A stretch of 64,000 nt of DNA from Candidatus Endomicrobiellum meruensis (GTDB lineage Bacteria > Elusimicrobiota > Endomicrobiia > Endomicrobiales > Endomicrobiaceae): positions 1 through 64,000 of the forward strand of contig JAITDI010000025.1 in NCBI GenBank assembly GCA_031282625.1, written 5' to 3'. The notes beneath the pieces are model-generated. The model saw only the letters and a list, made by a program, of their open reading frames with translations. It made no database searches and was not told the DNA's origin. The stretch's first letter is position 1; each line of letters begins with the position of its first letter. The position numbers and the translations under genes are program-made. Positions 17,166 to 24,213 of this stretch are shown here, piece by piece.

Positions 17166-19315
17166 ACATTATTTACTTCCAGATATTTTGAAATCTTATC
17201 AAAATTTATCTGCCATTTATTAGTGCCTTCGGGCTTTGATATAAAACCCTCTATTTCAAGAATGCTAAGTATATTTGTAGCCCTTGCTGATCCGCCAAAA
17301 TTTGCTTTAAGCAAATCTTGAGATATTCTTCTTCTTTCGCTTATAAGTTTCAGAGCGGGAATTAAATCTTTATTCTCTTTATCAGCGTCAAAACTTCCTT
17401 TCCCTTCAACTTCAACAGATACGGCTTCGTAGAGTCTTGGGAAATTCTGGTTACTTATAAAAGAAATTATTTTCTCCGCTTCTTTTAATGAAACAAAAGC
17501 TCCTTGTAACCGAACGGGTCTTGCTTCACCCGGTGGCAAAAACAACATATCGCCTTTCCCCATAAGCGATTCTGCCCCTAACATATCCAAAATAACTCTT
17601 GAGTCAACTTTAGAAGTCGTCTGGAATGAAAGTCTTGCTGGGAAATTGGCTTTAATAATACCTGTTATAACATTTACAGAAGGTCTTTGAGTAGCAAGTA
17701 TCAGGTGTATCCCAACAGCTCTTGCCATTTGAGCCAAGCGTTGTATGGAATCTTCTATTTCTTTCTGAACTACAAGCATTAAGTCTGCAAGCTCATCTAT
17801 TATAACAACAATATAAAATTCTTTTTCCCCGCCTCTTTCAGCCATTTTATTGTTATAATCTTCAATATTTCTGACCATTACGTTAGCAAATTTTGTGTAT
17901 CTTTCTTCCATCACTAAAACAAGTTTCTTTAAAGCTGCGGCAGCTTCTCTTGGATTAGTTATAATATCGGCATTTACTGCCGTAGTACACGGATTGTACA
18001 AATGAGGAATGTCCCTATATATAGGCATTTCAACACGTTTAGGATCAATCAGCATAAACTTCACTTCATCTGGACGAGCTTTATATAAAATAGAAAGTAT
18101 TATGGTATGAATCCCAACGCTCTTACCTGAACCTGTGGCTCCAGCAATTAGTAAATGAGGCATTGAAGCTAAATTAGCCACATAGCCTGCTCCATCGGTT
18201 GTTTTACCCAAAGCTAAAGTAAGAAGAGATTTTGACTTTTCAAATGAAACGCTTTCTAAAATTCCCCTTAAGCCGACAATTACGCTTACAGGATTAGGCA
18301 CTTCTATACCCACAACTGCTTTTTCAGGTATTGGAACAATTCTTATTGAAGCCGTGCGCATTGCCAAAGAAATATTGTCTATAATGTTTGAAACTGTCTG
18401 TATTCTTATGCCAGGAGCCAAAACCAAATCATAACGGGTTACCACAGGACCGGGTATAATATCTTTAACTTCTGCATTTATGTCAAAATCAGCAAGAATC
18501 GTCTTTAAATATTCAGCTCTTTTCAAAAGTTCATTTTTATTTGCAGCAAAATTTGAAGTGTCATCTTCTTTTAATAAAATCATCGAAGGAAGTGTATAAT
18601 TAAATGCCTTGCTGTCAATTGATTCTTGTTTTTCCCGAATCTCTTTTGATGGTTCTTTACGTTTCTTTTCCTCTTCATCAAATCTGTTTACAATATTTGG
18701 TCCTGTCTCGCGAGCAAAAACGTCATCTGCAAAACTTTGTTGTATAAACGGCTCGCCAGATTTGTTTGAATCTTCTATTTTAGTCTTTGATTTTTTTATA
18801 TCGTCTCTTAAATTGACAAAGAAACTGTGAAAAAATCTTATGACAGATAATCTTAATATTTTCGCAAACAAAATAAGAGTAAGAGCAGTAATGAGGGTCA
18901 ACCCAAGCCAAGCGTCAAGAAGTTCTTTTAAAAACGGATATAAATTACCTCCAAGCCAACCACCAGAAATATTTGTTTTAAACATAAAATGAACAGCCTC
19001 AAAGAACACAGATGCACAAATCATACACAAGAAAGACCAAATAAAATCAAGTCTTCCCTTCAACTCAAGGGACTGTTTTATATGTAATATAAATTGCCAC
19101 AAAAATATAAACGGCAAAATATACGCCGATGCTCCGAAAATGCCAAACATTACAGAATGAAATGCTCTGCCTATTATGCCTGATTTATAAGGAACAACAA
19201 ACGCGTAAGCACTTAAAAGTGCTGCCAAAGCAAAAAACAGGGCGACTGCCTCCCTGTTTACTTTTTCATTATTTCGGTTTTTATTCTTATTTTTTATTGC
19301 TCTATTTTTCCCCAC
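17162..19315 (-). CDS. ftsK: DNA translocase FtsK/SpoIIIE
   Basis: FtsK pumps chromosomal DNA at the division septum. The 717-residue protein has four or five N-terminal membrane helices (about residues 20-155), a charged linker (about 160-245), and the alpha/beta motor domain. The motor has Walker A 'AGATGSGKSVG' (about residue 395) and Walker B 'VVIIDELADLM' (about 500). A C-terminal gamma winged-helix domain (about 650-710, 'RRRISQDLLKANFGGSARAT') recognises orienting DNA sequences. It is short for the family because the linker is short. An ATG start at 19315 fits the hydrophilic then membrane N-terminus. Confidence 0.95.
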   Translation of the reverse strand: MGKNRAIKNKNKNRNNEKVNREAVALFFALAALLSAYAFVVPYKSGIIGRAFHSVMFGIFGASAYILPFIFLWQFILHIKQSLELKGRLDFIWSFLCMICASVFFEAVHFMFKTNISGGWLGGNLYPFLKELLDAWLGLTLITALTLILFAKILRLSVIRFFHSFFVNLRDDIKKSKTKIEDSNKSGEPFIQQSFADDVFARETGPNIVNRFDEEEKKRKEPSKEIREKQESIDSKAFNYTLPSMILLKEDDTSNFAANKNELLKRAEYLKTILADFDINAEVKDIIPGPVVTRYDLVLAPGIRIQTVSNIIDNISLAMRTASIRIVPIPEKAVVGIEVPNPVSVIVGLRGILESVSFEKSKSLLTLALGKTTDGAGYVANLASMPHLLIAGATGSGKSVGIHTIILSILYKARPDEVKFMLIDPKRVEMPIYRDIPHLYNPCTTAVNADIITNPREAAAALKKLVLVMEERYTKFANVMVRNIEDYNNKMAERGGEKEFYIVVIIDELADLMLVVQKEIEDSIQRLAQMARAVGIHLILATQRPSVNVITGIIKANFPARLSFQTTSKVDSRVILDMLGAESLMGKGDMLFLPPGEARPVRLQGAFVSLKEAEKIISFISNQNFPRLYEAVSVEVEGKGSFDADKENKDLIPALKLISERRRISQDLLKANFGGSARATNILSILEIEGFISKPEGTNKWQINFDKISKYLEVNNV

Positions 19316-19361
19316 AGAAATAAGCCTCTTAGAAAAAAACTTTAAAATTCTCCAAATATAT

Positions 19362-19568
19362 TTATTTTAAAGAAATTTTGTAACTATATTCATTTTGTTC
19401 TATAACAATTTTATCTTCTCTTGAAAGCCAACCCAACGCAAGATAAAGCATTGTATTAGATATACCAAGAGCCGCTTTAATTTTTATCGGAGAAGATTCA
19501 CCGTTCTCAGATAAAAAACACCATACATCGCCTGCAATTAAGCCTATCTTAGACGACATTCTGCTCAT
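19362..19568 (-). CDS. Small winged helix-turn-helix protein (DUF2582 type)
   Basis: A 68-residue protein with the pattern of the PF10771-like winged-helix family ('IGLIAGDVWCFL', 'SPIKIKAALGISNTMLYLALGWLSREDKI', quoted in part). Family members are found in Bacteroidetes, Elusimicrobia and relatives; function unknown. It is 5 bp downstream of accB, so the two are co-transcribed. A DNA- or protein-binding role is only inferred from the fold. Confidence 0.75.
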   Translation of the reverse strand: MSRMSSKIGLIAGDVWCFLSENGESSPIKIKAALGISNTMLYLALGWLSREDKIVIEQNEYSYKISLK

Positions 19569-19573
19569 TTTTT

Positions 19574-20023
19574 TTATACTTTCTCCACCTCAAACAAATT
19601 TTGTCCCGAGGTTACAGGTTTCCCATTTTCAATTAATATCTTAAGTATTTTTGCTTTAAAAGGAGCTTTTATTTCGTTCATAACTTTCATGGCTTCTATT
19701 ATGCAAACAGTCTTTCCAGATTCAATAATACCACCTTCGGAAACGTATGCTGGAGACGAAGGAGAAGAAGATTTATAAAAAATGCCTGTTATAGGAGATT
19801 TTATAGTTTCCGCTGAAACTGAAGATTCTTTAGGTTTATCAGAGGAGATAATATTCTCAATAGCTTCTTGTTTTTTCAAAACAACCTGCTGTTTATTTTC
19901 ATTTTTGTCTTTGCGTCTTATGCAGATACTGTAATCTTTTGAGTTTACTTTAAGTTCTTGAACTTTTTCCTCTTTCATTATTTCATAAAGAGATTTTACT
20001 TTGGATTTAATGTCATTAGCCAT
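19574..20023 (-). CDS. accB: Biotin carboxyl carrier protein of acetyl-CoA carboxylase
   Basis: The 149-residue protein has an N-terminal AccB-type region, a variable linker (about residues 45-70) and a C-terminal biotinyl domain. Its biotinylation motif is 'EAMKVMNE' (Lys at about residue 110), preceded by the AccB 'thumb'-like 'SSSPSSPAYV'. It carries CO2 for malonyl-CoA synthesis in fatty-acid biosynthesis. The partner accC, often adjacent, is not in this window. It follows pnp after a hairpin (20044-20073). Confidence 0.9.
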   Translation of the reverse strand: MANDIKSKVKSLYEIMKEEKVQELKVNSKDYSICIRRKDKNENKQQVVLKKQEAIENIISSDKPKESSVSAETIKSPITGIFYKSSSPSSPAYVSEGGIIESGKTVCIIEAMKVMNEIKAPFKAKILKILIENGKPVTSGQNLFEVEKV

Positions 20024-20043
20024 GTTAACCCTTTATAAAGTCA

Positions 20044-20073
20044 GAGTTTGAAACATATAAAAGTTCCAAACTC
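20044..20073 (-). terminator. Stem-loop after pnp
   Basis: Arms gagtttgaaac (20044-20054) and gttccaaactc (20063-20073) pair over 11 positions with one G-U, around an 8-base loop. It lies 17 bases past the pnp stop on the minus strand. The downstream side is not a clean T run, so it may act as an mRNA 3'-end stabiliser or a weak terminator between pnp and accB. Confidence 0.5.
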
Positions 20074-20089
20074 CGAGTTATTTATTACA

Positions 20090-22159
20090 TTACAAAGCCG
20101 CTTTAATGCTTAAGTTTATTCTACCTTTATCATCAATCTCTGTAACTGTAACTTTAACTTTATCGCCTTCTTTAACCACATCTTCAACCTTCTTTGTATG
20201 ACCTGCGGCAAGTTGAGAAATATGTATCAACCCTTCTTTACCCGGCAATATTTCAGCAAAAGCGCCAAATGACATCAACTTTGTGATTCTTGCTTTATAT
20301 ACTTTTCCTACTTCAGCCTCGGCAGTCATAGACTCTACATATTCTTTTGTAGCTCCAACTCCAACAGAATCAGTTCCAGAAATAAATACTTTACCGCTTT
20401 CTTCAATATCTATTTTTACGTTATTTTCTTCTTGAATCTTTCTTATGTTTTTCCCTCCAGGACCTATAAGTTCTCCTATCTTATTTTGAGGAATCATTAA
20501 GGTTGCCATACGAGGAGCATAATCAGACAGATCGTTTTTAGGAACAGATATTGCTACATCCATTTTGTCTAATATAAAAAATCTGCCCCTCTTAGCCTGT
20601 TCAAGAGCTTTTGCCATAATCTCGGTAGTAAGTCCTGTGATTTTTATATCCATCTGAAGAGCAGTTATTCCCTTTCTTGTTCCCGCTACTTTAAAATCCA
20701 TATCACCGAGATGATCTTCCATTCCCATAATATCCGTCAAAACAACATAATTATCGCCTTCTTTCATAAGACCCATAGCAACGCCTGCACAAGCAGCCTT
20801 AACAGGAACGCCAGCATTAAATAAAGCAAGCGATCCGCCACAAACTGAAGCCATTGACGAAGAACCATTAGACTCCAATATGTCTGAAACTATTCTTAGT
20901 GTGTAACCAAAATCCTCTTCGTTAGGCAAAATAGGGATAAGAGATCTCTTAGCTAAGTTGCCATGTCCTATTTCTCTTCTACTTGTAGATCTTTCGCCTT
21001 TAGCTTCTCCCGTTGAAAATCCGGGAAAATTATAATGAAGCATAAAGCGTTCTTTGTATTCTCCAGAAAGTTCATCCATAACCTGCATATCGCCCGGAGT
21101 TCCAAGCGTAACCGTTACTAAAGCCTGCGTTTGACCTCTGATAAATAAGCTTGAGCCATGCGCTCTTGGAAGAACATCTGCCTCGCAGGTTATCGGTCTT
21201 ATTTCTTCTAAACCACGACCATCTGTACGGACTTTTTTGTTTAAAACAAGTTCTCTAGCTTTCTTGTAAAAAATATCTTCTAGTATGGCGTCAATAGTTG
21301 AAACTAATTCTTGAGGATACTTCTCAACAAGCCTTGTCGTTATGTCTTTTTTAAAGGAAGCCCAGAAGAATTCTCTTTCGCCTTTCTCCTTAATTGTTAC
21401 GCCTTCTTCGGCTTTGGCTATAGCTTCAGCTTCAATATCAGCCTTTAAAGACGCATTATATTGAGGCTCATGAACAATAGTCTTTACTTTTGTCGGAAAA
21501 GACTTCTGAACCAAACATATTGCCTTTATTGTCTCTCTTGCAAGGTTCAATGCTTCAAGCATATCCTCTTCGGAAAGCTCTTGAGCTCCTGCTTCAACCA
21601 TAGTCAAAGCGTCTTCAGTTCCGCTAACAACAAGATCTAAAACACTAAGTTTTTGCTCAGAAATAGTAGGATTTAAAACAAGCTTACCATCAATCTTGCC
21701 TACTCTTACAGACGCTATGGGCATATTAAACGGCAAATCCGACACGTATAAAGCTACTGAAGCTCCAATTATTGAAGCTATATCAGATTCATTTTCTCCA
21801 TCATGCGAAAGCACGATAGCCGAAATCTGAGTATCGTTTCTCCAATACTCAGGAAACATAGGTCTAATACTTCTATCTATAAGTCTGCTTACAAGTATTT
21901 CGCTTTCTCTTGGTTTAGCTTCCCTTTTAAAAAAACCGCCCGGTATTTTACCGGCGGCATAAGTTCTTTCTCTGTAATCTACAGTCAAAGGCATAAAATC
22001 CACGCCCGGTTTTGGATCTTTTGAAGCTACTGCAGCAACTAAAACCATTGTGTCTCCGATTCTTACAGTGCAAGATCCACTTGACTGCTTTGCAACTTTT
22101 CCGGATTCAACAATAAATTTTTTACCAGCAACTTCCACTTCTTTCTTAAAATATTCCAT
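20090..22159 (-). CDS. pnp: Polyribonucleotide nucleotidyltransferase (PNPase)
   Basis: PNPase degrades RNA 3'-to-5' by phosphorolysis. The 689-residue protein has two RNase PH domains (about residues 1-210 and 300-525), the second with the catalytic region 'FSTGEAKGERSTSRREIGHG' (about 375-395). A KH domain (about 545-605, 'IGELIGPGGKNIRKI') and an S1 domain (about 610-685, 'LMSFGAFAEILPGKEGLIHIS') follow. It lies downstream of rpsO, the classical rpsO-pnp arrangement, with a large hairpin between them that could mediate RNase III-type autocontrol. Confidence 0.96.
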   Translation of the reverse strand: MEYFKKEVEVAGKKFIVESGKVAKQSSGSCTVRIGDTMVLVAAVASKDPKPGVDFMPLTVDYRERTYAAGKIPGGFFKREAKPRESEILVSRLIDRSIRPMFPEYWRNDTQISAIVLSHDGENESDIASIIGASVALYVSDLPFNMPIASVRVGKIDGKLVLNPTISEQKLSVLDLVVSGTEDALTMVEAGAQELSEEDMLEALNLARETIKAICLVQKSFPTKVKTIVHEPQYNASLKADIEAEAIAKAEEGVTIKEKGEREFFWASFKKDITTRLVEKYPQELVSTIDAILEDIFYKKARELVLNKKVRTDGRGLEEIRPITCEADVLPRAHGSSLFIRGQTQALVTVTLGTPGDMQVMDELSGEYKERFMLHYNFPGFSTGEAKGERSTSRREIGHGNLAKRSLIPILPNEEDFGYTLRIVSDILESNGSSSMASVCGGSLALFNAGVPVKAACAGVAMGLMKEGDNYVVLTDIMGMEDHLGDMDFKVAGTRKGITALQMDIKITGLTTEIMAKALEQAKRGRFFILDKMDVAISVPKNDLSDYAPRMATLMIPQNKIGELIGPGGKNIRKIQEENNVKIDIEESGKVFISGTDSVGVGATKEYVESMTAEAEVGKVYKARITKLMSFGAFAEILPGKEGLIHISQLAAGHTKKVEDVVKEGDKVKVTVTEIDDKGRINLSIKAAL

Positions 22160-22187
22160 TTTAACTCCATACCCGGCAACTTCTACA

Positions 22188-22236
22188 CAAAAGATCCAAG
22201 CAAACGCTTATTCAAGCGTCTCCTTGCATCCTTTGT
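22188..22236 (-). promoter_or_regulatory. Long imperfect hairpin in the rpsO-pnp intergenic region
   Basis: Three stacked complementary blocks form one hairpin. acgctt (22204-22209) pairs with aagcgt (22214-22219) around a 4-base loop; caag (22197-22200) pairs with cttg (22223-22226); and aaagat (22190-22195) pairs with the atc/cttt block (22228-22234). It occupies most of the 99-bp gap between rpsO and pnp. In enterobacteria a hairpin at the same place is cut by RNase III and then used by PNPase to repress its own synthesis. The same role here is inferred from position and shape. Confidence 0.6.
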
Positions 22237-22258
22237 GAGCTTGTACCGAGTCTTTTAT

Positions 22259-22519
22259 TTACTTTCTAAGATCTAATTTTTTTATCAAGGTAGAATAACT
22301 CTCTTTGTTCTGCTTCTTCAAATAATCCAACAGTCTTCTTCTCTGACCTATCATCTTAAGAAACCCTACTCTTGAAGCAAAATCTTTAGGGAATTTCTGA
22401 AAATGATCTGAAAGATACTTTATTCTTGTTGTAAGAAGGGCGACCTGCACTTCAGGAGAACCTGTATCTGTTTCATGAGTCTTGAATTTTTCAACCACTT
22501 CTTTCTTAGCAAATGCCAT
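22259..22519 (-). CDS. rpsO: 30S ribosomal protein S15
   Basis: The 86-residue protein is a standard S15, with 'HETDTGSPEVQVALLTTRI' (about residues 15-33), 'LSDHFQKFPKDFASRVGFLKMIGQRRRLLDYLKK' (quoted only in name here; about 36-69) and a basic tail. S15 binds 16S rRNA early in 30S assembly. A strong ribosome-binding site (aaggag) sits 8-9 bases before the ATG. A consensus-like promoter lies about 60-80 bases upstream at 22574-22603. pnp follows in the same direction. Confidence 0.96.
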   Translation of the reverse strand: MAFAKKEVVEKFKTHETDTGSPEVQVALLTTRIKYLSDHFQKFPKDFASRVGFLKMIGQRRRLLDYLKKQNKESYSTLIKKLDLRK

Positions 22520-22573
22520 CTTTATTACTCCTTACTTTTCATTGCTTTTTAAACGCATATTACTACGAGTTTA

Positions 22574-22603
22574 ATTGTAACAAAATTTTTATTTCCTGTC
22601 CAA
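22574..22603 (-). promoter_or_regulatory. rpsO: Sigma-70-like promoter of rpsO-pnp
   Basis: On the minus strand the -35 element TTGGAC (22598-22603) and the -10 element TACAAT (22574-22579) are separated by 18 bases and point to rpsO, with the start codon at 22519. It is the clearest housekeeping promoter in the window. Confidence 0.65.
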
Positions 22604-22695
22604 TTTTGTACTATCTCGTAAAATAACAAAATTTTTGTAGAAAAAGACAGAAATAATAAACAAAAGCAAAGAAGAATAATTTGCAGATAAATTGT

Positions 22696-23649
22696 TCACC
22701 AAATAAAATTCGTAGGGTTTAAAGACTTATCACCTTTCTTTATTGTAAAATGCAAATGCGGTCCGGTTACTCTGCCAGTAGCACCACTTTTGGCTATCAT
22801 CTGCCCTTTTTTCACTTTTTGCCCTACTTTGACATGTATGGATGACAGATGTCCATAATGTGTAACATATCCGTTTTTATGATCTATAAACACCGCTGTG
22901 CCGTAGTGTCCTACATTATGACTGGCAACCGTAACTACTCCATCAGCTGCTGCACCAACCCAAGAACCCGATGGAGCGGCAATGTCTAAACCGCCGTGAA
23001 AACTTGATTTACCTGTTACAGGATGTTTCCTCTTACCGAAACCGCTTGAATATCTTCCTTTAAGTGGTGATCTAAACAAAGAACGAAGCTCATATTTTGC
23101 CTGCATATCTTTATTCATTAAATCTATAGCAGGCTGCTTACCGGGTATAAAAACATATTCACCTGGAACAAGCGTTAAAATACCAAAATTTACGTCTTGC
23201 AGTTTTTTTTCATCAACATCATATCTCTCAGCAATCTTGTGCCAAGTATCGTTGTCTTGTATCGGATGCAAAGAACCACCTGATGACGACAATAAAATTT
23301 TTTGATTAAGATTTACATCGTAAGTCTTTAATTGAGGATTTGTTCCTATTATGCTATGCACTGTGTAGCCATATCTCTTAGCAATCTGCCACAAATTATC
23401 TTTCGGTTTTATGGAATATACAAAAAAATGCGTATCTTTAACACGCAAAGCAAGATATTTTGCTCTTGCTTCAACATCATTAAGAAGAACATCGTGTGTA
23501 TAAGAAGGCATAGAAACTACTGGGACAGAAGATAGAATAGCTGAAGCTTTTTTAGTAACTATAAATTGAGAAAAAACACAACAGGAAAGAACCAAAACCG
23601 TAAAAACAGTCCATCTAATAATAATGTTCTTAATATTCTCAAACGCCAT
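22696..23649 (-). CDS. LysM/M23 peptidoglycan metallopeptidase
   Basis: The 317-residue protein has an N-terminal membrane anchor or signal (about residues 12-36), two LysM modules (about 78-122 'YSIKPKDNLWQIAKRYG' and 130-168 'HPIQDNDTWHKIAERYDV') and a C-terminal M23 domain (about 190-317). The zinc ligands are seen in 'FHGGLDIAAP' (H-x3-D) and 'PHLHF' (HxH). M23 enzymes are glycyl-glycine or D,D-endopeptidases acting on cell-wall cross-links; with intact ligands it is probably active rather than an EnvC/NlpD-like activator. It follows rpsO upstream of a gene-poor stretch. Confidence 0.9.
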   Translation of the reverse strand: MAFENIKNIIIRWTVFTVLVLSCCVFSQFIVTKKASAILSSVPVVSMPSYTHDVLLNDVEARAKYLALRVKDTHFFVYSIKPKDNLWQIAKRYGYTVHSIIGTNPQLKTYDVNLNQKILLSSSGGSLHPIQDNDTWHKIAERYDVDEKKLQDVNFGILTLVPGEYVFIPGKQPAIDLMNKDMQAKYELRSLFRSPLKGRYSSGFGKRKHPVTGKSSFHGGLDIAAPSGSWVGAAADGVVTVASHNVGHYGTAVFIDHKNGYVTHYGHLSSIHVKVGQKVKKGQMIAKSGATGRVTGPHLHFTIKKGDKSLNPTNFIW

Positions 23650-23729
23650 ATTATGTACTCCAACGTCAATTTTAATTCTGCGAAAATATTATAATAAATT
23701 TACAAATCAAAAGATAGAAATAGAGCTGA

Positions 23730-23891
23730 AGATCATACCTTTACAATTCCAGAGCTTCTTTTTGTTCTGGGAGGAACAGCAATAAAGGATACACAAGCAA
23801 CAGTTACAAAGACTCTCAAGGTTATATTTTGGTCGATGGAAATGACAAGATTAGATGGCTAAGTAGCTCAAAAATTTACTTGGTTCCTTGA
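23730..23891 (+). pseudogene. 3' fragment of a lost gene
   Basis: A frame without a start codon stays open for 53 codons to TGA at 23889-23891. Its translation ends 'GYILVDGNDKIRWL' then 'SSSKIYLVP', which reads like the C-terminal beta-rich end of a real protein. The family is not recognised. It sits upstream of the M23 gene on the other strand. Confidence 0.4.
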
Positions 23892-23901
23892 AATGGCTTT
23901 T

Positions 23902-24060
23902 TTATATATGCTGACATTGTCCACTTTTATCTTCAAGTAGTTTTTTATTATTATCATCTTGAGACTCTTCTAATTTCTTATCAGATAGCAATTTTTCTAA
24001 AAAAAGGAATTAGTAATCCTGATAATCCCCACGCTAAAAGCGCAGTTGAGCCGTCAAAGA
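23902..24060 (-). pseudogene. Frameshifted remnant of a membrane protein end
   Basis: On the minus strand one frame reads 'DGSTALLAWGLSGLLIPFF' (about 24000-24053), and a second frame continues with a charged tail ending 'KKLLEDKSGQCQHI' and TAA at 23902-23904. The two parts join at a homopolymer near 24000. A hydrophobic helix followed by a charged cytoplasmic tail is plausible for a broken membrane protein; family not recognised. Confidence 0.35.
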
Positions 24061-24213
24061 GCCTTTAACGCAAATTATATTTGGCTTCTCAAATAAGCAT
24101 AAGAGGTATTTATGTGCAACTTTTATAGTCCATTTGATATTGATGTAATACAAGTTATGCCAAATGTCAACTTTTAGTTCGGCAAAATCCTGAATTTATA
24201 GGAGTAGATAAGT

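Larger units (their letters stand above)
23650..24213. other. 564-bp gap with coding remnants and no intact gene
   Basis: No full gene is visible. Two remnants on opposite strands are listed separately. A 21-codon ORF at 24112-24177 (+) with a purine-rich upstream stretch is too short to call. No tRNA-like or terminator-like structure was recognised. The composition is as AT-rich as the neighbours. Confidence 0.6.

Noticed and set aside
24112-24177. 21-codon ORF with a purine-rich stretch upstream
   Set aside because: Too short and without recognisable features; it lies in a stretch of gene remnants.
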